Below, piece by piece: positions 46,566-58,202 of a stretch of 64,000 nucleotides of DNA. The notes beneath the pieces are model-generated. The model had not been told where the DNA came from. It saw nothing but the letters and a program-made list of their open reading frames with translations, and searched no databases. Origin of the DNA: Takakia lepidozioides (taxonomy: Eukaryota > Streptophyta > Takakiopsida > Takakiales > Takakiaceae); the NCBI GenBank assembly GCA_030704615.1, contig CM060733.1, positions 18,042,001 to 18,106,000 on the forward strand, written 5' to 3'. The position numbers and the translations under genes are program-made. Every line of letters begins with the position of its first letter. Position 1 is the stretch's first letter.

Positions 46566-49446
46566 ATGAGTTCCCCTCGCCCATGCGGAGGACTTCCAAT
46601 TAATCACCCCTATAGACAGAACACCCGATATGACAGGTTGTGGGAAAGAGAAGTGGCACGCGCCCGAGCCCTTGGGCTTTCAAGGATGCCATGCCCATGT
46701 GAACGTTGTTTGGGCACTACAAGTAGATCTGAGGACGGTGTGCGCACACATCTCCTTCACCACAAAAGACATGAAGCATTTCGGGTGTGGATTGGAGATG
46801 GACCTGCAGACGAAGACGATGAGGAGTGGGCACAATTGGACAATGCACACCCCCGGGGGAGCCATACAGACAGGCCAGACGAGGACTATGTCATGGGCGC
46901 AGGACATGAACCAGGCATGGACGGAGGGGTGGAGATTACTCGAATGTTACATGAAGCATTCCACATCATGGACGATGCTGAAGAGGGGGACGGCGCTGCG
47001 ACAACTGGGGATGGTGATGACGCAGGAAATGAAGGCATTCACGTGGGGGAAGGCGTGGAAGGAGGTGGAGATGGAGATGAGAATTCAGCACACATGACAC
47101 TAGAAGAAGCATGTGTGCCACTGTACGAGGGATGCAAATCCACAAAGCTTGCTGCCACCATGCTGTTGATGAACCTGTGCACAACCCACGGTGTCTCAGA
47201 CCATTTTGTGGACGAGTTGTTCTCTTTGCTTCGGCTGAACTTGCTTCCACAACCAAATGAAATGCCAAAAAGCTGTCACATGGCCAACAAAATGATTGGG
47301 AAGTTCGGCCTCAACTACGTGAAAATACATGCATGTCCAAAAGGACATGTACTTTTCAGAAGAGAGTACAAGGACACTATGGAGTGCCCTAAATGCGGTG
47401 CAGCCCGATACCAGGTTACAACAGCCAGCCAAGGTGTTGAGGCACTTTCCCCTTATCCCCCGTCTATTACGAATGTACAAATGTAAGACCATTAGTGAGC
47501 TCATGACTTGGCATTCCAGGAATGCCTCAAACGATGGTTTGGTAAGGCATGTCCCAGATTCCCTTGCACGGAAGCATATAGATGCAACTTGGCCCGATTT
47601 CGCCGAGGACCCACGCAATGTGCGATTGGCTGTACGGATGGAGTAAACCCATACGGATCAAAGAGCTGCACATGGTCCACATGGCCCGTGCAGTTGGTGG
47701 CATACAACATGCCACCATGGTTGACAACAAAGAAATTCTTTGTCATGTTGTCTCTCTTGATTCCAGGCAAGGAGTCCGTGACAAATGCAAACATAGATGT
47801 GTATTTGCAACCATTGATTGAAGAGCTACAAGAACTATGGATTAGAGTTGAAGCTTATGACATTTTGAAACCAGTAGGGCAACGGAGTTTCACCCTCCGT
47901 GCCATACTCATGTGGTCAATCCACGATTTCCCCGCATATGGCCTTGTTGCGGGTTGCAAGACGAAGGGCTATAAAGGGTGCCCCATTTGTGGGCCCTATG
48001 TGGATTCACGGCACTCAAAGCCATTGGGGAAGACAATATACATGGGGCATCGACGTTACCTTGCAAGAAACCACCCCTACCGACGAGCAGGAAGGCACTT
48101 CAATGGATGTGTTGAAAAGAGAATGGCACCAAATGTTGTGACACCGGAGGAGACATTGCAATTTGCAAAGGAGAAAGAGGCGTTCATGGAGATTGGAGGG
48201 AGAGAAGGAAGTAGTGCGGATCCAGCCATGGAGCACGGGGTGAAGCGCCGGACAATCCTTTGGGATTTGCCATACTGGAAGGTGCATGAATCCCCCCCCC
48301 CCCCCATTCACTCACTTTCTTTCACATTGTGCTTCCTGGAATTACCTTTACTGTCAGGAGTCCTTCCACCAACTCCTAAGTCAGTGTAACTACTATGCAG
48401 TAGATGTTGAAGTCGTACACCTCACTGTGGAGAGGATCGTGCAGTTGTTGAAAGCAGAATTTAGTAACATGGACAACTTCTGTCACATATTCTACTATTT
48501 TTGCCCATAGAACTTGGTCTCATGGGAGGACATCTGGCATTTCAGAACCTCTTGCAGCGGTACCTCCTGGACCCCATGCATTGTGAGAAGAACTTCTGCG
48601 AGAACATTCTGAAGGCGATCTTTGGGGAGAAGGATACGATAAACGTATGAAATGACATGGAGATAGAAGGGATACGGTCACATCTGTGGCTAAGGCCTGA
48701 TCCAAATAGACCTCGCAAAGTGTTCATGCCAGCAACATCATACGTCCTGACCAAATCAGAGCAAGAGCATTTTTTGAAAACATTGGGAGCCATGAAAGTG
48801 CCAACCGGATTCTCGGGTGCTTTCCAAAAGCATGCCATAAACAAGAAATGGTCGGGGATGAAGTCACATGATCTACACGTGATGATGCAGCAGATTTTGC
48901 CAGTGTGCATTCGGGGTACGATGGCGCCCAAGTCCTCGAACAGCCATAATGCGTGTAAGTCGAGTGTTTAGGAAGATTTGTGCGAAGGTGTGGGATCCGA
49001 GGGACATTACATCGTTGCATGAGGATGTGGCTATGATCCTATGTTTGCTGGAGAAAGAATTCCCTCCATCATTCTTTGACGTCATGACGCACTTGCTAGT
49101 GCATCTTGTAGAGGAGCTGCATGTGTGTGGGCCCGTAGCCAGCCGTTGGATGTACCCCATGGAGAGGTACATGAAGGATTTGAAGGGGTATGTACGCAAC
49201 ATGGCACGGCCAGAGGGGAGTATGGCGGAGGGCTACATCCGTGACGAAGCTCTGGGCTTCATGACAGAGTATATGTCTTCATTTGATGCAACACAACGAC
49301 GGGTATGGGACGAGAACGAGGAAGAAGGAGTTGTAGGCGAGGTCCTAGAAGGTGGTGGAACAAAGCGTGCCATGAGCCCGCGCCTTCGGGATGTGGCACA
49401 TGATTATGTGCTGAACAACACAACAACCATGACACCATGGAGATAG
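46566..49446 (+). pseudogene. CACTA (En/Spm) TNP2 transposase, frameshifted
   Basis: It starts MSSPRPCGGLPINHPYRQNT with a transposase-associated zinc region (MPCPCERCLG, then RTHLLHHKRHEAFRVWIG). An acidic linker and the TNP2 domain follow: PLYEGCKSTKLAATMLL, LKLP-type CHMANKMIGKFGLNYVKIHA, CPKCGAARY, VLRHFPLIPRLLRMYK, DGVNPYGSKSC, YNMPPWLTTKKFFVMLSLL, IPGKES and LDPMHCEKNF. A DUF4218-like C-terminus ends it (FPPSFFDVMTHLLVHLVEEL, GPVASRWMYPMERYMKDLKG). Frameshifts lie near 47415, 47635 and 48950. A TGA at 48648-48650 replaces a likely CGA. 48282-48555 is an intron or insertion starting gtgcat, containing a C run and ending ttgcag. TNP2 catalyses cut-and-paste transposition. Family certain; this copy is inactive if the indels are real. 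Confidence 0.9.
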
Positions 49447-49570
49447 TGGGTGTAAACTTACATCCCTCCTGTGCTATTCTTAATGGTCTTTGTATGCTAG
49501 AATTACATATATATTGTCACAAGTCATTCCGGCCACTATGCAATTCTATTCCGTTGTTCTTGGGTAAAAG

Positions 49571-49986
49571 CCAATATGGTAGGAGAGAATGCCACCATGA
49601 AACAGGATGAGTACGGGTTCCTCCTTGCTGATTTCAGAAAAATGCTACCACAAGATGAAGAGCCATTCATCTTCCCATCGCAAGTTGAGCAAGTTTTCTT
49701 TTCAGATGACACCCATGCGCCGGGATGGAAGGTGGTTCTTTACAAGGACCCCCGGGCCAAACGAGTCGTGGCCGACGTCCATGATCTGGACCTAGGGGAG
49801 AATGCCGACCATGAGGGTCTGAGGGAACCACAAAATCTACCAGATACGGCCGAACCAGTCTCTTTGGAAGGAGCAGTTACTTTTAATGAGGAAGACATTC
49901 CAGGGTTGGTAATTACCGCAAGGCAAATTGCAGATGTGGGTAGTGAAGGGGAAGATTCTTTGGATACAGATAGTGAGCCCAGCTGA
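49571..49986 (+). CDS. C-terminal DUF4216-like segment of the TNP2 gene
   Basis: It reads QDEYGFLLADFRKMLPQDEE, PFIFPSQVEQVFFSDDTHAP and GWKVVLYKDPR, then an acidic tail ending DSLDTDSEPS and a TGA. The PF.l.sQ..QVF..D....W.VV pattern is the domain that follows TNP2 and DUF4218 in plant CACTA proteins. It is separated from the preceding frame by about 120 bp without coding match, an intron or a lost segment. Confidence 0.6.
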
Positions 49987-49999
49987 ATCTCAGTGTCCA

Positions 50000-50607
50000 T
50001 TAAGCTGGCAGCTCGTAGACGAGAGCTGTGCTAAGGACTCTTACTGTCCTTAGAACCCATTTTGTACAGTCCTGCAAGCGCGCAAGGGCGAGACAGTTAA
50101 TAGTATCGATAATGTCCCGGAATGTGGTCCGTACTGTCTCGTGAACAAACCTATATTTACAATATGATTGTAGTTCAAAACCAAAGGGCATATCCTTCAG
50201 CCTTGACGTCTTTGCGATCTTCTTTTGTGACGCCTTCTTCATAACTTGAGAAATGGAAAAGCAGCTACACCTCAAATTATTGCAAGGCCACTCAATGGCA
50301 CTAAGAACGTTTCGAGCATGCTGTCAGAAAACTAGACGAGCAAAAACCCAATTCAGCAGCCTCACCTTGCGTGGATACTTGGGAATTGATTCCAGAAGGG
50401 CATGCCCGTATGCGCGCTCCATCGTGCCTCCATCCAGCACATTCTTAAATGTTGAATGACCAAGACCCCGATGTTACACCCTTCTGAGAAACCACTACGT
50501 GCGCTCACAGTATACGAAGGCCTTGCCGTGTTAGGATTCGCATTCCCACGTCCCGCCATGTCCGACGAAGCACTTGCATCCCTGTCTCTACCAGGTGGAG
50601 GCAGCAC
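50000..50607 (-). CDS. Coding-like minus-strand segment, unrecognised
   Basis: It begins MLPPPGRDRDASASSDMAGR and reads SARSGFSEGCNIGVL. A one-base shift later it gives VLDGGTMERAYGHALLESIP followed by a GTGAGG donor. A further frame at 50000-50275 reads FGFELQSYCKYRFVHETVRT. The pieces look like exons with a frameshift. They abut the TNP2 gene tail to tail, so they may be another transposon gene. No family is recognised. Confidence 0.35.
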
Positions 50608-50971
50608 GTATTAAAATATCTATTCCCCCAAGGCCACATTTGGTTTACCTCTTTTTGTGAAAGCCACATTAGCAAATGTGCTGCCGAATCATGGGTGCAA
50701 TGAATGTGCAGTGGTTCATGGAGTCGTTGAGTCGACTACATATTCACTTTAATGAATAAATATCTTTATTCCATTAATCGAATTAGGAAAAGAAATTTGT
50801 AGTCGCATGTGCAGTAATTACAACCACTTGTAATTTTGGCTTTTTCAAATTTTATGTATTTACACAATTCGTAAAATAGCCCGAAATTCTGCTACGACTC
50901 CGGAGTCGTTGACCCCACTTCTGTCCGCTGTCTGAAATGCCCCCGTGAGCCCACAATGTCTGTTTCGACTC
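50608..50971. other. AT-rich stretch before the NXPE-like gene
   Basis: No gene is seen. It contains the short palindromic word gagtcgttgagtcgactac near 50722 and should include the intron or promoter immediately upstream of the NXPE-like exon. Confidence 0.4.
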
Positions 50972-52416
50972 TCCAGTAGTCCTGTTTACTACCAAGTGGT
51001 TCCCGGAGTGGTCGCGGACATGCAGTCGATTCGGAAAAGACACGAATGCTTCTAGTGACAAGTTCGACATTGTGTCTTTTGAAAAGAAAGGCAAAGAAAG
51101 ATGTGCGGGGGGAGACTACTTTGAGACAGATCTTATAGGAGCCAACTGGAAGTCACAACCACCTATACTTGACCTTGGCAATGGGTCGTACTTGGTTTAC
51201 TTGCAAGTTGATTCTCACTTTGCCGGATTTTATATCTTCAAGGTGATTTTTCTCTTTGGTAATTTTCAAGGACTCCAACCAAATTGCTATGAATATGCTC
51301 GTGAGGAGGAGGTCGCAACGATACAAATTGAGTTTTTCTTACCACCTACACCACCTCATGATCTAAGTATGAATAAAGTTGCAAGATTGCCAGACCTTAA
51401 GAAATGTACAACAGATAGAGCTTCAAAACATGGAGTGGAAGATGGACACGAGGTCTATGGAACCGATCTTGTGAAATCAATGAGCAAGGTAGATATATTT
51501 GCCTAGACCCCACAGAGCAATGTCCGAGGTCCATGTGGTGTGAAGGACCTATTGGACTATTAGATAGCAGTGGGTGGGTGTATTCTATACACTGCAAATT
51601 TAAAATCTTTGAAGCAGATGAAGCTTGGGAATGCCTCAATGGTCAATGGTTATTTTTTTGGGGCGATTCCAATCATGATGATAGTGTCAACAATCTTCTC
51701 AACTTTGTGCTAGGCTTCAACAACACCTTCCATATCCCCCCACGGTTTAATGGAACATTCTATTCTCCCAAGAATAGCAAAAAATATGTGAGACTAACCA
51801 AAATCTTCAATGGACATGTCCATGAGAATTGGAACAACTATGGTCTTTATTCTTTCAAATATAATGTCTATAGGGAGCTACTCGAGTCATATTTCATTGG
51901 TAGTGAAAAGCCTACTGTGATGATTATGAACTCTGGATTACACGACGCGTACTTTTGGACTGACGTTCAATCCTTTGTAGAGGAAGGAATTGAGATGGCC
52001 GTCAGATTTTGGGAGGATATTTGGAAAGTTGGGACCCCAGATATAACAATTCCGTTGGTTATATATTGTACCACAATTGCTTCAGGGGGTCACAATCCAA
52101 AAACAGTTGCTGCAAGGGATAGATATGGATTACCTAACCCCAGAAGATGGAAGTGTACAATCATTTGTTTGTCAAACGTTTGCAAAGTTTGAACCTTCCT
52201 AGCTTCAAAGTAGTGGATGCATTTGATTTAACATTCCCTTGGCATTATGACTTCAATCACACTGATGGTAAACATTATGGAAGACATCCGTCAAAATCTT
52301 TATGGAAAGGGGTTCAGATAGGACACCAATATTTCGTTGGTTGGATGGAAGTGCATATCACTACTAGAGAAACCGGTTTTTCCAACACCACCCATAGTTC
52401 ACACCAGGCACTTTGA
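50972..52416 (+). pseudogene. NXPE/PC-esterase-like protein with filamin-type domain, two frameshifts
   Basis: After a likely acceptor (gactctccag at 50976) the frame gives a filamin/Ig-like repeat: CAGGDYFETDLIG, DLGNGSYLVYLQV and AGFYIFKVIFLFG. A PC-esterase (GDSL-type) domain follows: GRYICLDP, MWCEGPIG, WECLNGQWLFFWGDSNHDDS with the GDS box, and VVDAFDLTFPW then DGKHYGR with the catalytic DxxH. This order matches the NXPE family, Golgi or secretory proteins whose relatives act on acyl groups of polysaccharides. The frame slips near 51486 (before GRYICL) and near 52139 (before MEVYNHLFVKRLQS). Each fits loss of one base in a short run. No signal anchor is present in this part; the exons at 36.7 kb could supply it. 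Either a pseudogene or a gene with assembly errors. Confidence 0.7.
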
Positions 52417-54390
52417 ATGGCTCCTCTTACACCCATGTGAGAGGAGGCAAGGTGTGATCTGGACCATTGTAGGAAAAGCCACATGGTGTTACAAATTTCA
52501 CACTCGAATGACACCCATACGGTCAACGGATGTTGACCAAGATAGTTCGTATGGGGCATTTGACATGAGTGTGAAATGAGTCATGGAGTGTGAGGTGAGT
52601 GTGAGATGTCCTGCAGGAATTTGGGGCAACTATATGGCGTGGCACATTGACCATCAAGGTGGATATGACTTGGCACATTGACCATCCAGGTGGAAGATGG
52701 ATGGATGAAATGACTTCCACCTCTATTCAACATGCCCTGGACGACATAACACATAGAAGTTCAAAAAGGTTATTAGGGTTATGGGGTCTGCATGTAGAGG
52801 GCTGTGGGACTTGTAGTTTTTCTTTGCCAGCTCGTTTAGAATCTGAATGCCCACCAGTGCAGGCCATCCCTTTACATTGATGCCAAAATGAATTTTCATC
52901 CAAACATCAAAGCTCTCAAAATAGACAACCTCAAGTAAAATGAGAAGGAGATCGGCAGAACCGAAAGGGCATAGAATTCTCTTCAATATTGAACACTACC
53001 TGCAACTATTGGCTATAACTTGCCCTCTATCCTGTCACATATAATCCCTCCGGGAACCAGCAATCCAAAAAGATGCACTGGTCATGCAGCTGACGACAAT
53101 ATCGTTATGAGAATGTCACACTATAATCAACAATGTACAACAATTGCTTTGAGAAGCTATAGATAAAACTACCACATGTCGTCTCAGAGATTTGTGAGCC
53201 CGGCAATGTCAATCCCATTTCTGTCCAGTCAACCATGACCCCTCACAATGAGATAGTCTGAAGCTAAGCTGAGCACGGATTTCAATCTCTACTAGTCCAA
53301 CCGTACTAGAGAAATATCCAGTGATCCTCAGACAAGGTTTTCTTCGCCATGACAAGTTAAATAAACACAGTGTGAAACTAACTAGAATAAAGCTAGTTAT
53401 TTGTATTTAACACTTGGATTTAGTTCAAGTGTTAAGTCAGGTGTCAAGTTTAGTTTGACACCTGAACCGTCTTATCTTCACGAGAGCGTCAGTCGTGCGG
53501 CTCATCTCTCTCGAGTTGAGCCTGCACGACCGAGCTCCTTCACCGTTCAAAACCTGAGTGTGCTTATGAAGGGAGGATAGGTTGTTGTGGGGTGGAGTCC
53601 CCATAGCTTGGGGTGCCCCTGGCTCGACTATTATTTTAAAGAGTGATGCTGTTGTGTTTTGTGTTTCTCTTGTTATTTGAGTTTAGTTCTTTCTTATCAC
53701 TCGAGAGAGATGACTTGCATCTGTGAGTGCCAGAGGTGGGTTTAGTTTAGCATTTGTGGTTTTTTTTGTTTTGAAAGTGAGAGAAGAAAATTATGGTAGA
53801 TTATGTTTGTGACAAGGCTGGTGGAGCAGCAGGATGATACGCAAATGTAAGGAAGACTGTGTCTGTTGGTAGCTGCTGACAGCCGTAACTCTGTCCCTGG
53901 ACTTCTTCTCCGGAGGTGGAAGCCTGTGTGCAGCGTGCATGCAAGAGTGTGGTTGTGACAGGGGAACAAGCGCTTGCGGTTGCATTGCTGCTGCAAGTTG
54001 GGCACTCGGTGCGTCGCTATAACTGCAACTGTACAGGAGCACTACGAGAGGCAGATTGTTCTGCAGCCTTTGCTGTACCTAGTCAGTCCAATGGTGACAC
54101 ATCCATACCTTGTTAAAGCAATATGGACAGTTGTCGATGAGGACGGCTCTGTGAAGGACACTGCGAGCTAAGAAGGGCTCGGGTACAAGAGCACACACTG
54201 GAGCGTTTAAGCAAGTTAGGGTGGGAAAAAGCAGGCCCAAATAGCCAAGCACAGGAAGTAGTGAATGTTGATGGAAAACACACTCCCATTTTGCTGGAGG
54301 AGATCGTTGATTATTTGATGTTCCCGGAGCTTTAGGTGCAGGCCCTGCAATCACTGGCTGACAAGATTGATTTACAAGCTCCACCCTCAA
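52417..54390. other. Mostly gene-free stretch
   Basis: A perfect 10-bp-arm hairpin (caggtgtcaa, loop gtttag, ttgacacctg) lies near 53436-53462. 52570-52700 repeats ggcacattgaccatc twice. No gene was recognised. Confidence 0.45.
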
Positions 54391-54896
54391 GCTCCCGCTC
54401 CACGCTAAAGCAGACATGGTGAAATGGAAGGGATGCACTCGGCTTTGTGGTAGCTGAAGCGACAGGGAATACGATTGATACTCACCTTCACCAATAATTA
54501 TTCTATCTTCGGTGGAAGGCACAATATGTGCAATGGGCGAGCCAGTATGCTGGTATCCATCTGAATTCGGAGGACAGCGGCGTATGTGAAGAACTGGATT
54601 CTAATCATGTGTTGGAGCTGCAGGGAGGTAGTGTGGTGGCATAGGGTCGCAAGCACGGGGTCGGGGTCATTGGCTGGGAGGACAGCAACAGTAGTGGCAG
54701 CGCCGGCCGGGTAGAAGGCTGAAATGATATGCTTGGTGTCAGGTGGAATGGCGAGCAACCTTCCCCTCCAGCAGGTCCACTCAACACAGTTCAGAGACAG
54801 AGGAGACCTGTGACCTGTGTATCCATTTGGGGGACGTAATGGTTTCCAGCAACGAGCTCTTAGGAGATCTACAGCAGTTTTTCTTCCCCAAATCAC
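54390..54896 (-). CDS. Coding-like exon(s), unrecognised
   Basis: After ttgctgtag near 54875 the minus strand reads SLNCVEWTCWRGRLLAIPPD, SAFYPAGAATTVAVLPANDP and onward. A one-base change of frame leads to AHIVPSTEDRIIIGE and a GAAG|GTGAGT donor near 54486. The W-x-GRLLA style recalls a beta-propeller protein, but I cannot assign a family. It may belong to a host gene whose other exons are outside the readable parts. Confidence 0.35.
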
Positions 54897-54899
54897 AGA

Positions 54900-55587
54900 T
54901 GAATGAAGGAGACTGTCACCGAGATATGGAGTGAGTGGTTAACCAACCTGGAAGTTTGCGGCCAGTTTGAACGTTGTTGCTGCCCAACTTGGCCAGGCAC
55001 TCAGTACACGACCTGACATACTACCTAGTGATTACTGCCTGGAGCTTGCAAAGCGGCAGGGAACATTGCAGACAAGTCCAATGGGGATGTTGCGGTGGAT
55101 CAGTATACCGCTATCGGGGATGGCTCGAGTGCTTGCATCACGGAAAAGAGATGCCTGACGCTGCACAAGCCATCGCCATCGCCACAGCCATACACCCGAG
55201 CTCGAGAGTCGTCGCTGGAGCAAAGCAGCTCACTAAGAGAGCAAGCCTGTGGTGGTGTGCCTGTAACCACAAATGAAACCTGGGAACAGTTTTTAATGGT
55301 GAGAACGTTTTTGTGCTGAATTTGTTTTTATAAAAAAAAGCCGTTTTGAGCTAATTTCAAGATTTAGAGCCTAATTGGTCATATCTCTGGCAAATGAACT
55401 CCGTTTGACACAGTTTTTGAGGGGATAGCTGTAGAAAGGGGAAATCTACCTATCTAGTTTTAGTTTTTTGGACTCTGCTAAAAATCTATGGAATTTTTTG
55501 GTGTATGTGCCATGAAAGATCCACAATTCTGTTTCTAGAACCTGTTGTGGTCTACATGAGAGATAAATCTGGGGATGGACTCCTTGT
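54900..55587. other. Stretch without a supported gene
   Basis: Short overlapping open frames lie at 54967-55319. 55325-55450 is AT-rich, with cat-atctctggcaaatgaac and a stretch reminiscent of conserved non-coding transposon sequence. Nothing is assignable. Confidence 0.35.
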
Positions 55588-56220
55588 ATGGCTGGGGGAA
55601 ATGAGGACGTAATTGAAGGGCAGGTCTCTTCTCTTAGCCTGTGCACCCAAGGGGACAAGATTTATGTTTATCAAGGAACTCAGACTGATTTGAGTGGAGA
55701 ACAGTTGGACGAGTTGATTGCATACTGGGAGTCAGGCATTAGCAGTAGACAACAAACTGCTGTAGTTGGCGTTGAGGGCCTCAATATCGCTTTGGACAGT
55801 CAGAACTCTGTTGGAGCCAGCAGTTCTGCAGCTGTAAGTGAAATACCAAAGTGGGTGAAAGCTAGGCTTGGAACACAGCCAAAGACAGCCCCGGGGACCA
55901 AGGTGTTCAGCCACAAGGCCGTGGTGTACTGGAGCAGAGGAGCAGGAGCTACACAAGTTTGTGCAATCAGACATGGTTGTAGCCGGACACGCTCTACACG
56001 AGGCAACCACAAGCGGAGGTTCATTAGCAATGAAAAGTTTGTGCTGCTTGAAGGAGATGCAGTCATTCGCAATGAGGACACCCGCAACCGTCTCAAAGCT
56101 TTCGAGTTGAGAGACTGTCAGACCCTACCTTTATTTTCTTTAGTGTTCAGTGAGCGGGAGATAGGGGAGTATTGCTTTGTCTCTACCTGGCAGAAAGAGG
56201 AGGAGGGTTGGTTAGAGTGA
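55588..56220 (+). CDS. Unrecognised 210-residue ORF upstream of the methyltransferase retrotransposon
   Basis: It starts MAGGNEDVIEGQVSSLSLCT and contains GDKIYVYQGTQTDLSGEQLD and ELIAYWESG. A basic middle follows (RSTRGNHKRRFISNEKFVLL) and it ends WQKEEEGWLE. No zinc finger, signal peptide or membrane segment is visible. It is intact, unlike the gag-pol frame 640 bp downstream. It may be the N-terminal gene of the same retroelement or an older unrelated insertion. Confidence 0.5.
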   Translation: MAGGNEDVIEGQVSSLSLCTQGDKIYVYQGTQTDLSGEQLDELIAYWESGISSRQQTAVVGVEGLNIALDSQNSVGASSSAAVSEIPKWVKARLGTQPKTAPGTKVFSHKAVVYWSRGAGATQVCAIRHGCSRTRSTRGNHKRRFISNEKFVLLEGDAVIRNEDTRNRLKAFELRDCQTLPLFSLVFSEREIGEYCFVSTWQKEEEGWLE

Positions 56221-56857
56221 GCTACTGTAGCTTGGGACAAGGTTAGTGGCAGGTTTCTGGACATAGATATACCTCCTACACCTTACCATCATGCAGAGCG
56301 AGGCACTTTGAGAGAAGTCTGGCAGTTGATAGCATAGATCAGGATTAGATCTTGCTTGGTCGGGCCTCTATTCTTCCCCTCCCTCTTGTTACTATTTCCA
56401 TTACTTTGTACATGTAGTTGCCAAAGCCTCTCTTGGTGGAGGCCAGTCAGTCGGGGGTTTTGGGCTGGGATATTCTGCAGGATCAGCACTGCAGATGGAT
56501 TTTGGTGTGGGGGTGTTGATGTTTTGATTTCTTGTGTTTGGATCCCCCCCAACACCTGCATGCTTGACTGTGCGCCATGTTGGTTTTGTGTGGGCGCTTG
56601 CTTTCATAGGGATTAGGCCGGATTTGATCACCGGTCAATCCTAGAGTATGTTGTCGGTGGTGAGGCTGGAGTGATGACCAACAAGACCACCAGTGTTTCT
56701 TCTATGGTGAGACTGGGTTGATGACCAGCCAACCATAGGAGTTCTTGTGGTGGATGCAGGTGCAAGTGCCCTGAGCCACTGGGATATGACCCTTAAACTG
56801 CAACAGGTGCCCACCCGTGTCACTATTAGTATTAGTACTAGAGCCTTATAGTGTCAC
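56221..56857. other. Stretch between the unknown ORF and gag
   Basis: Two similar words, gtgaggctggagtgatgacc and gtgagactgggttgatgacc, lie at about 56660 and 56718. No primer-binding site or LTR end could be identified, although a 5' LTR or leader of the downstream element would be expected here. Confidence 0.4.
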
Positions 56858-58202
56858 GTGGGGGAGGTGCACATTGTGAGTGTCATCACGGAGTTACCCA
56901 AGGGTTTTGAGGGGAGTACCGCAATAGGCAGTAATAGTGAGAGTGGGTTCACAAGACGAGGTATTCGGTTCAGACCACCTTCACCTCCACCCTCAACTAC
57001 TGCAGAGTCAAACACAGACTCGGAGGCTTCATCAACAGGTGTGCAGTTTCATTCGCCATTGTTGTGGGACGACATGGAGGAGATGTATGGAGCTACCAAG
57101 GGGCCTCGTAGGTACTCTGGAGCTGTGGGCACAATTGAGCTGGATGACTTTATCCAGGAGTTTGACAGCTGGTGTGATTTGCAGCAGATGCGCAATCCAC
57201 AGCTGTTCACCCCATTCATGGCGTGGAAGGGACTGTTCTAGCATTTGGAAGGCCCGCCTATGGACGATTACCACGAGTTCAGGCGAGGACATGAAGCAGA
57301 GATTGAGGAGTGGAGGATGTATTGGTCACCTGACTACGTCTCCATTACTCAAGGCACGACGCGACCAGTAGTTGCATCAGCACCAATATCTTAACCCTGC
57401 TAGCACTAGTAGTGGAACAAGTAGTGCCGGTACTTCTGCATGTGGTACCAGTTCAAAAGGTGCTACTACTCCTCCTACCACGACTACAACACATGTGCCT
57501 AGATTCAACCCGGTGGTGGAGTTCTTCCAGGAGTTGCGGATGAACTACCAAGATGTACGGACAGAGAAGCTGCGAAGTTTGCAAGACTTCCAGCGCAAAC
57601 CCAGTGAGAGCCTGCGAGAGGCGTACACTCGTATGAGGCGCTTGATAAGTGTGACCCAAGGGGTTACTGAAGCTCAGGCAATCTTGTTCTGGTATGGAAT
57701 TTTGGACAAGGAGCTCAGGAGAAGGGTGCGGGATGCAACCCTGTTACAAGCAGCCCAATCCACATTAGCAGATGTGTTTCTGCTGGCTGAGCAGATTGAG
57801 TTCAACATGGTGGAGGAGCGAGTTGTTACCATTGGATTTGGCAAAGACATGCTTGCACGAGGTGCAACTGCCAGCCCACAGGCACAAGGGACTGCCCAAC
57901 AGCGTGGTCAGGGGGGCAAGGTTTCCCAACCCAAATTCCATGGAGCTTACAGGGGACCTCAGGTGCAGAGGCCAGTAGCATCTTTTGCAAGCCAACAACA
58001 ACTAGGGGTGATATGTTGGACATGTGGAGGACCCCATGTCAAGAGAGATTGCCCAGAGAGTGGCAAAAGGCCGGTACAAGCACAGCTTGCACAGTTGCAG
58101 TATGGGCATGGAGATGCCTAGTGTTATGACTTGCATCCTGAGTTGCGCCCAGGCCAGTTCCAAGGGAACAATGGTGGCCGGGGGCGAGGTGGACCAGCCT
58201 AG
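56858..58202 (+). pseudogene. gag with zinc knuckle (methyltransferase element)
   Basis: The gag core reads TIELDDFIQEFDSWCDLQQM, FMAWKGLF, HLEGPPMDDYHEFRRGHEAE, FFQELRMNYQDVRTEKLRSL and FQRKPSESLREAYTRMRRLI, as in the retrotransposon gag family. A zinc knuckle follows (CWTCGGPHVKRDC, C-x2-C-x3-H-x4-C) and then a Gly/Arg/Gln-rich tail. The frame changes once near 57362. TAG stops lie at 57239-57241, 58119-58121 and 58200-58202. gag builds the virus-like particle in which reverse transcription occurs. No ATG is evident at the 5' end of the frame. Confidence 0.85.

Noticed and set aside
38168-50515. CACTA-style termini: cactatagtagg and gtagtggttt near 38.17-38.20 kb and aaccactacgtgcg near 50.49 kb
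   Set aside because: Only about 10 bp match inversely, the right word falls inside a coding-like stretch and no 3-bp target duplication was found. Element borders remain unknown.
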